Source of the DNA: Hevea brasiliensis
Lineage: Eukaryota > Streptophyta > Magnoliopsida > Malpighiales > Euphorbiaceae
DNA length: 64,000 nt
Direction: 5' to 3'
NCBI RefSeq assembly: GCF_030052815.1
Contig: NC_079504.1
Location: 87,154,250 to 87,218,249 of the forward strand
The translations under genes were made by a program, and so were the position numbers. How positions within the stretch are numbered: position 1 is the first letter of the stretch; each line of letters begins with the position of its first letter. Of this stretch, positions 24,177 through 35,580 are shown piece after piece. Under the pieces are notes generated by a model. It saw only the letters and a list, made by a program, of their open reading frames with translations. It was not told the DNA's origin and did no database searches.

Positions 24177-24183
24177 CAAAACA

Positions 24184-27100
24184 TGTCACACCCTACTCCC
24201 CCTGTAAGATGTAACATAATCCCGTAGTACACCTAATGAATTACTGTACTTCGCCTACCGATAACCCATTAGATATACTACAAGGGATTTTAAAACAATT
24301 TTCTTGAAATTTAAATCATCGATTAAAATCTAGTGTTATAAAATTTTTTTCAAAATTTCGGCAAAGTGCTGGCTATATTTTGAGAAAACAATTATTCAAT
24401 CCTGCAAAAGAAAATGCTCCCAATATGTTTTCTCAAATACAACTCCAATAACTTCATTTCAATTCACAATTCAAATCTCAATAAACAATCCATTCATTTT
24501 CAAACTAATCTCATCATAAAGAAACATTTCATTGATTACAAGATTCAAAATTTATGTTACAAGAATATTCAAGTAAATGAAATCTCAATTTACATTTATA
24601 ATAATTTACATTTAATTACATACCAAAATATTTTACAAAAGTTTTTATACAACTGCTCAAATAATTTACATACATATTATTACATACATACATCAAAACC
24701 CGTGTACATGGGTATACCTGGAGCTGATATGAATGTCTCTTCAAAGAAGTTTACTCAATTGCTCTATGCTCTTTTTACCTGTGACAGCATACAAAGCTAT
24801 CGCTGAGTGGTGAACTCAGTGGTGCACAACTATAATTTAAAACTTAGTACAATATACATTGACAAAATTTACAGCAAATAATTTGAAAATCTGGATATTC
24901 ATCAAATTTCAAAACTCAAAATATTCATTGCCAATAATATAAATCATTTGTATAAAATGACTTTGATCACAAAGTTCAATTTATCAAATCATAACTAACC
25001 ATTTAAGGTAATTCCAACAAAATCGATTGTACATAAATCATAATTGAAATAACAATTCTTTACTATTCAAAAACATTTTGTATCTCAGAAACCATTCTGT
25101 ATCTTAAAAACCATTATGTATCTCAAAAACCATTATATATCTCACTAACTATGCAAGACTAATCCGAAAGGGCCATCTTCGGGGTGATTCTAACTCCCTA
25201 TGGTCGGGGAGGTCGAATCGAATTCTAACTCCCTATGGTTGGGGAGGTCGAATCATCATGCATAGTACACATCACAATAATGAATCTTCTGCAAGGGCCG
25301 TAACATAAAAGAACTTAGATCTAACATCTAATAAGAGGAGAATCTAAGCCTGTGCACGTACCATGATAATCAAAACACAACTAACTCCATTGTCTTCTCA
25401 ACAAATGAGAGAGACGGGTAATAACCTAATCAAGCATCAATAGTGAGATATAAAACAATATCACAATCCTTTTAGTGAGCATAAATCACAATACAATTCG
25501 ATTCAAAGTCAATTCTAATATCCAATAATTTATATGCTCATCACAATTCAAATCATAAATTTGCATTTTTCCATGCAAATTGCCCATCACAAGTCAAAAC
25601 ATGTTCTATCACAATTTTCCAAAACATAATTTATTTAATTCGCAACAATGCTTAACACTTGTTGAAATACCATTTCACAAAGCTAAAATCATACATACTA
25701 TAATAATTTCAATAATCATTGAATTAAATCCAATGCTTGTTAAACATAATACATAAGAAAAATATGTCATTTAATCATATGAAATATTCATAATAAAATC
25801 AGTTAAAAACTAGTTGTGCATAAACCTCTGATAACTGTCTCTTGGCTCTGACTCAATGTTTTCTTCCCTTTCCCTGAGTCTTTGCTAACTAAAACACATA
25901 ATTTGAAGTGTTTCAGTACTCATTTAAACTGTCTCTAACGATAATGCTTAATACTTAATTTATTGAATTCTATTATTTCCTTTAGTCAGCCTAAAATGTT
26001 GACCCTTGATGCACTCTAGGTGAACTAGGTTTTAATGTTACCAATATGTCACATTTGTAGCTTTTTAGTATTGGCACATGTTACCAAATTTATTTCCATG
26101 TACATTGCATTTTATTACAATTTGTCGGATTTCGGTATACCAATTTGACCTAGTCGGATGACCTAGTTTCCTCGATTTTTGGTCAAAACTACAAACTTGT
26201 AGATCTATGTATTATTGCACGCGGAGAAAAATTTCAGGTTATTCTGAGTTATGTAGACCAAGTTATGGTCATTTTACTATTGCTGGTCAGAATGTACCAA
26301 AATTGGTCACTTTAGGTCATTTTAGGTTCGGCTAGTTTTTGGACCTGAAGTTGTGTAAGCTATTTGGCTTGGTTCTGGCCATTTTCTGGGCTTTGGTGTC
26401 TTCATAAGACTTGTAGATATATGTTTCAAATATTCATGGTAAAAATTTCAGGTCAATTGGACTTGTTTTGAGTGAGTTAGGGCCAAAACACTAACTACTG
26501 CCCAAATGGTCAATTTTCAAGCCTTAAATGCACTAATCCGGATTTGGTCATTTTTCAAGTTACCTTCCAAGCAGAATTTTGGTAAGCTTCCTTCATGAAA
26601 GTTGGCACTTTTTGTGCCTATTTTTACCTCCAATTGGTCTCATACCAATTGGAGCCACACACTTAAGGTTTTAAGCCAAAACACACACTACCCTATTGCA
26701 CATTGTCCATCACTCATGAAAGGATACATTTAACACTTACCAAATTATACATTCATGCCAATTCTGGTTTGTACCATAACCTAAACATATTTTACTTCAC
26801 ATTGTTTGTCATTTTGGCAACTTGTAATCACACTCAATATGCACATTATACTCCAGAATTTACCAAGTCCAAATTACACGCAATTTAACCACAAAACCTA
26901 ACTCATTTACATGTCCACACTCAAACTTTTATACAGATATACATGCTGCCATAACAAGTACCATAATTCAACAATAATTTTCCATAAACCAAACCATGAA
27001 TACATATTTTGGGTTCACACTTCAAGTTGCAGAATTGTAGTCTTCATCAATTAGCTTTCCAAGCTTCCAAAGTCAAGTGTACATTCACATATACATCTAA

Positions 27101-28187
27101 TATACATCACCCAATTTATTCCTACACACATAAACACTTAATCAACCCTTTAATCTACCATTTACATATAAGGATAAACTGTTCTTAAGGAGTTTCCACG
27201 GCTGCCAAAAATATACATCTCCCTTAAAACATCAAACTCTAAAAATCTTTCCACAATTCAACTGCCCATAATATCCACATAAACTTTAATGAAGCAAGCA
27301 TCAAAAATACCTACTTATCACTTTGGAAACTCTTCAAAACCTTCACTAAACTTGGTCTTCTTGCTGCCTGTCTACTGCCCAAGGTGTATGGACAACTTTT
27401 AGTGAAGGGAGTTAGTGAAATGGAGGTGGGATTCATGGTTGCATGGAGCTTCAAGATGGACGGCCATGGAGTTCTTCATTGGGAGCATTTTGGCTGGTTC
27501 TTTGAGAGGTGAGGAAGAAGATGATCTGCTATCCAAATGAAGAGGTAGTGGTCCACTTAGGTGAGTTAGTGGAGCATTATGTTAAAATTAAATGTTAGTT
27601 TAATTTAAAGTTTCATTTTCCCACATTTAACTCCTAATTTTTGCTATTTACATTAGGTACCACCAATTTAATTTTTCATGACATTTTCCAAGTGTAATAT
27701 CATTTATTTTTAATGGACATTTAGGTCAAAAGACAACTCAGGGTGTCAAATGACCACATTGCCCCTGTTCGGTTTGCATTCCCGATTTTTCGGTAACACC
27801 GGGTTTTGTCCGTTTTCTCGATTTCTCACTTTTCTTTATACTAATTAATTAATTTTTCTTTGATATTTCTAATGGTATTTATACTTCAATAGACATTTAT
27901 TTAAGTCCTAAAAATATTTTCCAGGGTTCCTCACAGTCCAGGGCTAGTCAACGGTCCACGCCGCAACTTCCCGGTGCGATCACCCATCGCTAGGGTTCTC
28001 GGCTCGTTTAACTTGGTTACATTTCATTGCTATTATTTTTCCTTTGTTTTTCTTATATTTTCTTTTCTTGTATTTCATTATTTTATGTCTCCTCATCAAT
28101 ATTTAAGTGTAGTTCTAGGCATCCTAGCTGTTCGGGCAACACTAGTCACCGAAACAGTAGAACACACTACCGAACATAGGGGTGTTA
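24184..28187 (-). mobile_element. Gyp-A 5' LTR (A2)
   Basis: It runs TGTCACACCCTACTCC.. to ..GGGTGTTA; its last two bases CA lie at 32205-32206 after a nested solo LTR. Total length is 4,006 bp. It is closest to A1. The splice-donor-like GTAAG of the leader is mutated here (27315 region). Confidence 0.9.
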
Positions 28188-31100
28188 TGTCACACCCTAC
28201 TCCTCTATAAGATGTAACATGATCCCATAGTATACCTAATGAATTACCGTACTTCTCCTACCGATAATCCATTAAATATACTACAAGGGATTTTAAAACA
28301 ATTTTTGGGAAATTTAAGTCATAGATTAAAATCTGGTGTTATAAATTTTTTTTTTTTTAAATTTCGGCAAAGTGCCGGCTGTATTTTGAGAAAACAGTTC
28401 TTCAATCCTGCAAAAGAAAATGCTCCCAATATGTTTTCTCAAATACAACTCCAATAAACTTTAATTCAATTCACAATTCAATTCTCAATAAACAATCAAT
28501 TCATTTTCAAACTAATCTCATCATGAAGAAATATTTCATTGATTATAAGACTCAAAACTTATATTACAAAACTATTCAAGTAAATGAAATCTTAAATTTA
28601 CATTTACAATAATTTACATTTAATTACATACCAAAATATTTTACAAGAGTTTTTATACAACTGCTCAAATAATTTACATACATATTATTACATGCATACA
28701 TCAAAACCTATGTACATGGGTATACCTATGATATACCTGGAGCTGATCTGAATATCTCTTCAAAGAAACTTATTCACTGCTCTATGCTCTTTTTACCTGC
28801 GACATCATACAAAGCTATCGCTGAGTGGTGAACTCAGTGGTGCACAACTATAATTTAAAATATAGTACAATATACATTGACAAAATTTACAGTAAATAAT
28901 TTGGAAATCTAAATACTCATCAAATTCTAAAACTCAAAATATTCATTGCCAATAATGTAAATCATTTGTATAAAATGACTTCGATCATGAAATTCAATTT
29001 ATCAAATCATAACTAACCATTTAGGTAATTCCAACAAAATCAATTATACATAAATCATAATTGAAATCACAATTCTTTACCATTCAAAAGCCATTATGTA
29101 TCTCAAAAATCATTCTGTATCTAAAAAATCATTCTTTATCTCACTAACTATGCAAGACTAATCCGATAGGGCCATATTCGATGTGATTCTAACTCCCTAT
29201 GGTCAGGGAGTTTGAATCAGATTCTAACTCCCTATGGTCGGGGAGGTCGAATCATCGTGCACAGTACCATCACAATAATGAATCTTCCGCAAGGGCCATA
29301 ACGATAAAATAAACTTAGATCTAACCTCAAATCAAAGGAAAATCTAAGCCTGTGCACGTACCATGGTAATCCAAACACAACTAACTCCATTGTCTTCTCA
29401 ACAAATGAGAGAGATGGGTAATAACCTAGTCAAGCATCTATAGTGAGATATAAAACAATATCACAATCCTTTTAGTGAGCATAAATCACAATATAATTCG
29501 ATTCAAAGTCAATTCCAATATCCAATAATTTTTATGCTCATCACAATTCAAATCATAAATTTGCATTTTTCCATGAAAATTACCATCATAATTCAAAACA
29601 TGTTCTATCACAATTTTTCAAAACATAATTTATTCAATCCATAACAATGCTTAATACTTGTGGAAATACCATTTCACAAAGCTAAATTCATACATACTAT
29701 AACAATTTCAATAATCATTGAATTAAATCCAATGCTTGTTAAACATAATACATAAGAAAATATGTCATTTAATCATATGAAATATTCAAAACAAAATCAG
29801 TTAAAAACTAGTTGTGCACAAACCTCTGATAACTATTTCTTGGCTCTGACTTAGTGTTTCCTTCCCCTTCCCTGAGTCTTTGCTAACTGAGAAACACAAT
29901 TTGAAGTGTTTCAGTACTTATTTAAACTGTCTCTAAGAATAAGGTTCAATAATTAATTTATCGAATTCTATTATTTCCTTAGTCAACCTAATACGTTGAC
30001 CCTCGATGCGTTCTAGGTAAATTAGGTTTTAATGTTACTAACATGTCACATTCAATAGTCTTTTAGGGTTTGTACATGTTACCAAGTTCATTATGTGTAT
30101 ACTGCATTTTCTTGCAATTTGCTGGATTCCGGGATACTAGTTTGACCTAGCCGGACGACCTAGTTCCCTCGGTTTTCGGGTTTCGGTCAAAACTACAAAC
30201 TTTTAGATCTATGTCTTATGGAACGCGGGGCAAAATTTCAAGTCATTCTGAGTTATGTAGACCAAGTTATGGTCATGTTACTCTTGCTGGTCAAATTGCA
30301 CCAAAATTGGTCATTTTAGGTCACTTTAGGTCATTTTAGGTTCGGCCAGTTTTTGGACCCGAACTTGTGCAAGCTTTTTGACTTGTTTATGGTCATTTCT
30401 GGGCTTTTGTTTCTTCATAAGACTTGTAGATATGGGTCTTAACTATTCATGATTAAAATTTCAGGTCAATTGGACCTGTTTTGAGTGAGTTATGGCCTAA
30501 ACACTAACTGCTGTCCAAATGGTCAATTTTCAGGTCTCAATTGCACTTAATCCGGATTTGGTCATTTTTCAAGCTACCTTGCAAGCAGAATTTTGGCAAG
30601 CTTCCTTCATGAAAGTTGGCACCATTTGTGCCTAGTTTCACCTCCAATTGGTATCATACCAATTGGAGCCACACAATTAAAGTTCTAGGCCTAAAACTCA
30701 AACTGCCTTATTGAAATTCTTGCATACACATCAAGCATCACTTTTAACACTCACCAAACTTAACATTTAAACCAATTCTAGTTGTACCACAACCTAAACA
30801 TAATTTACAACATTTTATAGGTCATTTTGGCAGCTTACAATTACATTCAATGTGCACCATCAAGTGCAGAATTTGTCCAACTCAATTTACAACAATTCAA
30901 TCACCAATTCATGCTCATTTACATGTCAAACTTCACACCATCATTCATGCACTCAAACTGCCATAACAACTAACACATTTTAACATCATTATTCCATAAA
31001 CCAAGCATGAATTCCAGCATTCTTCAAGAGCTAACAAACTGCCGCAATGGTACACTTACATTCCATTACTTTCCAAGTTTTAAATCTCATTTTACATTTA

Positions 31101-32199
31101 CATATACTAAGTATACATCACCCAAACAATTTCCTACACAATATACATTTAATCAATCATTTAATTCACCATTTACAAGCACAAATAAACTGCCTTCAAG
31201 GTGCTTCCATGGCTGCCAAAAGTGCACATTCCCATTCAACATCAAAACTCAAAAAATTCTTCATAAATCAAACACCCATAACATTCCTACTAACTTTAAT
31301 GAAGCAATAACCCAAAAATACAAACTTACCACTTTGGAAATTCTTCAAAATCTCTCCAAAACTTGGTCTTCTTGCTGCCTATCTACTGCCCATGGTGTGA
31401 GGATTAACTTTAATGAAGGAAGGTGCAAAGAAGGAAGCTTAAATCAAGCTTGCATGAAGCTTTCAAATGGACGTCAATGGTGGATTTTCTTGGGAGAAAT
31501 TTGGCTGGTTCTTGGAGAAGTGAGGAAGAAGATGATCTGCTGTCCAAATGAAGTGGTAGTGGTCCACTTTCATGAATTAGTGGAGCACCATGTCAAAATA
31601 AATTATTAGTTTAATCTAAAATTTCATTTTCCCACATTAAGCTTCCCATTTTTGCTATTTACATTAGGTACCCCTAAATTAATTTTTCATTATATTTTCC
31701 AAGTGTAATATTATTTATTTTTAATGGAAATTTAGGTCAAAAGACAACTCGGGATATCAAATGACCACAATGCCCCTGTTCGGGTTGCATTCCCGATTTT
31801 TCGGTAACACCGGGTTTTGTCCGTTTTTTGATTTCCCACTTTTCTTTGCACTAATTATTTAATTTTTCTTTGATATTTCTAATGATATTCATACTTCAAT
31901 AAATATTTATTTGAGTCCTAAAAATATTTTCTAGGGTTTCCCGCGGTCCAGGGCTAGTCAACGGTCCACGCCATGACTTCCCGGTGCGGTCACCCATCGC
32001 TTGGGTTCTTGGCTCGTTTAACTTGGTTACATTTCTTTGCTATTATTTTTCCTTTGTTTTTCTTGTATTTTCTTTTCTTGTATTTCATTATTTAATGTCT
32101 CCTCACTCATATCGAAGTGTAGTTCTAGGCATCCTAGCTGTCCGGACAACACTGGTCACCGGAACAGTAGAACGCATTAACGAACATAGGGGTGTTACA
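28188..32199 (-). mobile_element. Solo A-type Ty3/gypsy LTR (A3) inserted at the end of A2
   Basis: This 4,012-bp LTR runs TGTCACACCCTACTCC.. to ..GGGTGTTACA. The direct repeat TGTTA flanks it at 28183-28187 and 32200-32204, which also rebuilds the A2 end (TGTTA plus CA). It is visibly more diverged from A1 and A2 than they are from each other, so it came from another insertion. There is no PBS or interior. A poly-T run lies at 28346-28358. Confidence 0.9.
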
Positions 32200-32801
32200 T
32201 GTTACAGTAATAGATTCCATCTTGTTCAACACCTACCTCCATATATAACTAGTAGGAGCTAACACATGCCCATATACCCATACACAGTAAAAGTATGAAA
32301 GCAGTATCAAACTCAAATCACCTATATACGAGATAACTGTGCTATCTCAGGTCTAAAGATTATATGCACTGATATGATTTATGACAATACATTGATAAGT
32401 GTAAACTTCATGTGCTTGTCATAAATGTCACTAGTTTGACCGACTTATCAAGTATAAGTGCCTATCATGTTTGTTATATGGCATGAGACTCACCATTCCA
32501 TCTTATTTACATCTCATACAAATAACTTGGGAACAAACATGATTACAATCTTTCTGGATAAGTCATATCCTTATTGTGAAGTATCCTCGATTGTGAACCT
32601 ATTTATGATACTTTGTGCTAGAAATGCTGTCACTCATATTCTTAATAACTTAAGAATAGAATTTCTAATAAAATATCAATGGACCTTTTCTATTACACAT
32701 AAATATATTATGTAAATGAAAAAGTGAAAATGCCTTTTATTAATAAAACATGCATAAGATACATACTAAATGATATACTACTCTAAGGCATACTACTAAC
32801 A

Positions 32802-33050
32802 CACTTCAGAGTGTGGATAAGATTTTATTATGAAAATATTGTTGAATTTTGAAGTAGGCAAGTAGCGAGACACATCAAACGGTGTTAGAATAGGGGAAAC
32901 TTCGTCTGTTTCTCCTTAGAAAAATAATTGATATTAAAATATAACGAGAACAAATTATTAAAAAAGTAAAGTAAGATAAGATAGGGTGCTCTGTCACTGA
33001 GTGTGACATGTCTTGCTCTGCTACACTGTAGATGGGTAAGGGGTGTCACA
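32802..33050 (+). mobile_element. 3' end of a Gyp-E LTR
   Basis: This is the last 249 bp of a plus-oriented LTR ending ..GATGGGTAAGGGGTGTCACA. It matches the ends of the LTRs at 47130-47380 and (inverted) 49267-49510. The rest was displaced to the left of the window by the copia insertion. It is followed at once by a PBS. Confidence 0.85.
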
Positions 33051-33263
33051 TTTAGTGGTATCAGAGCACGATTTGGGCGTTCTTAGGCATGGATAGATAG
33101 AATAAGATTGTGTGCATAACATGCATTGCATTCATATGAGTCGAGATGACACTAATACAGATCTATTATCTCTGGTAAGGTGAAGAAATAAGGAGGTAGT
33201 AGTTCCTCGACTACTTACGTCAGGTAAATTTCGAGGACAAAATTTTTGTTAGAGGGGAAGAAT
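33051..33263 (+). mobile_element. 213-bp miniature internal region with PBS and PPT
   Basis: TGGTATCAGAGC (33056-33067) starts the region and AGAGGGGAAG (33250-33260) ends it just before the next LTR. The first part matches the leader of Gyp-D and Gyp-E (CATTGCATT.., CGAGATGACACTAAT.., CAGATCT). From about 33170 it matches the last stretch of pol and 3' untranslated DNA of Gyp-D (GTGAAGA.., AGGTAAATTTCGAGGAC). Everything between leader and pol end is absent. Such an arrangement resembles TRIM-like non-autonomous elements. Confidence 0.85.
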
Positions 33264-33957
33264 TGTAACACCCTCACTTTAGCTAGTATGTGCATTAGAC
33301 TGTTCCAGTGACCGGTGTCGGTTCAGACAGCCAGAATGTCTGGAACTATATCTAGACTACATTGAGGAGTCATAAATAACTCAAATAATAGTAAAAAAAA
33401 TCTAGAAAAAATTTTAGAAATAAATTACAATGAAGTTAAATGAGCCGGTGCCCTAGCGATGGGTGACCTTAATGGGAACTTGCTGTCTTCACATCTAAAA
33501 GCCCCAAACCTGTGGGAAAATTAGTGAAATGATTTTTGGGACTCCACGGAAGAGTCATTGAGATTTCAATGGTATTAGAATGCCAAGAAAATGCTTAGAA
33601 AAATTTTTAGAACGGCACAGACGATTTTAGCTCAATAAGCCAAACGGAGCGTATTTTGGTCATTTCGTCTTCAGAGATTATTTTTGGCCAACTTGCCCTA
33701 TTAAATAAATAATTTTATGACATAAAATATGAATAAATATTGCTAAAAATTAAATTAAAAATGAGTAAAAAAAGAAAAGAAAAGAAAAGAAAAAAAATGA
33801 AATAAAAGTCATATTTATGACATAGGCATGATGCAATTAAAATATTTCCACCCAACCAAATTTTGACACATAATTATATACTACTTAAAAATAAATAATA
33901 AAAGATAAATATTGAAAAACTAAACAGCCATCTTCAACCTTGGGCAGTCGAATTCAT

Positions 33958-33979
33958 AGAGAGAGAGAGAGAGAGAGAG
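33958..33979. repeat. (GA)n microsatellite in the Gyp-E LTR
   Basis: About 11 GA dinucleotides. An AAAAG-rich run lies nearby at 33768-33797. Confidence 0.95.
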
Positions 33980-35580
33980 GAGAGAAACCACCATTGAAAC
34001 ACCCTTTCAAGCTTATGTTCTACCTCCAAAACCACTTCAAAACCCTAACTTCCCTTCACAAAAATTTATCCTCACACATAGAGCAAGCTTAAGGTAGCAA
34101 TTTGAAGAGGAAAACTTGAAGATCTGGCAAGCTCAAGTGAGGTTAGTGTCCAACGACTTCTTTTTCTTCCTTTAATTCATGTTATAGGGTTGAATTATGT
34201 TGATAATTACAAGAATTTTGTAAAGAAAACCCCTTGTATACCTCACCCAAATTTTGGCAACCAAGGTCCTCTTAGGGTAATGATAATTTCCTTTGATATA
34301 AATGAGTGTATAGGCTGCCCTTGATGTGAATGTAACACTTAAACCATTAAATTATAAGTGTAGTGCAAGAATTAACACTTTGGAAATTTAGGTTTAGGGT
34401 TTTAAAACACAAATTTGGGGATTTATGCAATTGAATATAAATTAATGTTGTAATGGTCAACTAGTGACCATTTGGCTATATTTGATGAGGAATTAAAATG
34501 ATTTGTGCCAATGGAATTGATGTTAGAAATGCTACCTTGGGTGACCTACAGGGCTAGATGTAAGTCCAGCAGGTTTGGGCAGTTGTAACTTGAGTTGTAT
34601 AGGTTCAATTTGTGCAAGGCTAATTGGACATGAAATTAGATATATAATGGCACAACTTTGATGAAGAGACCCTGCCCAGAAAACCACAATAAACTGACCT
34701 AAAAATTGACTAAATCCGAGTAACACACATTCTGCCTGGGCAAAATGACTAAATGAACAATGTTCATTCATTTGGTCATAACTCAGTGTAGAAATGTCTA
34801 ATTGACCTGAAATTTATATCAATGAAAAGCTTAGACAATTTAGAACAACTTTCATGTAGAACAAAAACTCTAATTCTAGACTTAACCAACTGAAATTGTT
34901 AGCTAAATTTGAGCTACCAAATCTAGCAGAATGGGATTCTGCCCAGAAATTCTGGGTAGATACTAATTCGGCCAGCCTTGTTCAAATTAGCATATCTTGA
35001 GCTAGGAAACTCCAAATGGAGTAATTCAAAAAGGAAATTAAAGAAAACACATAAAGGAACAACTTTCATGAAGAGAAGTTTGCCAAATTCCTACTGTGCA
35101 AATGACAAATGAAACAGTAAACTTAGGGCTTGAAATCTAAAAATTGTAAATTGATCAACACTAAGCTTTGTAATGGTATTGGCAATCAATGCCAACAATT
35201 TTAGAATGTAAAATGTGGTATATTGGTGATATTAGAACCAATATACCCATTGTCTATAAAAAAGTTAACATTTTAGTTGACTAATAGAATGAATACTAAC
35301 AATTGAACTTCAATTGCAAGGAATTGCATAATTAAAAGTGTAATATGCTCTAGTAAGCCTAGTGTGATTGGTTTGGATAGGTTGGCCTGCCAATAGGGTT
35401 CTGATAGCAGTACTGCATATGGCTTTAAGCCATTCTGTGTTTTATGGCCTATTATGCCATTTTGTGATATGATAGCCTATGGCTATACTGATTATGATGT
35501 TATACTTAGCTTTATACCTTATCGCTTTTATAGCTTATTAGCCATTCTGTTTGCACACCGAGAGACACATTGTGACCGAT

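Larger units (their letters stand above)
15757..32206 (-). mobile_element. Gyp-A: Ty3/gypsy element with 4-kb LTRs and a defective interior
   Basis: The element comprises a 3' LTR (15757-19738), interior (19739-24183) and 5' LTR (24184-28187 plus its last two bases at 32205-32206). It is broken by a solo LTR. Flanking 5-mers are GAAAT (15752-15756) and GTAAT (32207-32211), a 4/5 target duplication in the copia LTR. The PPT (TTTAAAGGGGGGAGAAT, minus) and the PBS (24165-24176) are present, so it could be packaged and reverse-transcribed. It lacks recognisable protease, reverse transcriptase and RNase H and is therefore non-autonomous. Confidence 0.88.
14234..32801 (-). mobile_element. 5' LTR of the Ty1/copia element, split by Gyp-A
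   Basis: The LTR pieces are 14234-15756 and 32212-32801 (net 2,113 bp). They are the reverse complement of the solo LTR at 2208-4314, including the ACATGTGGCACCATGAG-like block and the TATA box. The right terminus reads ..ATACTACTAACA (complement of the TGTTAGTAGT start). Beyond it (32802 on) lies Gyp-E LTR sequence, so the copia element inserted into a Gyp-E LTR; one target copy should be CACTT at 32802-32806. The 3' LTR lies left of the window. Confidence 0.9.

Noticed and set aside
31007..31609. 200-codon open frame on the plus strand
   Set aside because: It lies antisense in LTR A3, is not conserved in frame in A1, A2 or A4, and is low-complexity AT-rich sequence.
24184..32199. Two abutting LTRs looking like an integrated 2-LTR circle junction that lost two bases
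   Set aside because: TGTTA duplicated on both sides of 28188-32199 and the leftover CA at 32205-32206 show simple insertion of a solo LTR into the LTR end.
32458..32715. 85-codon open frame, similar to one on the opposite strand at 2292-2546
   Set aside because: Both are the same copia LTR segment read in the same sense relative to the LTR. It is antisense to the element and contains no known domain; the similarity is explained by LTR homology.
33056..33067. Possible tRNA gene fragment (TGGTATCAGAGC)
   Set aside because: It is only complementary to the tRNA-Met 3' end and sits next to an LTR, so it is a primer-binding site; no cloverleaf is present here or at the other sites.
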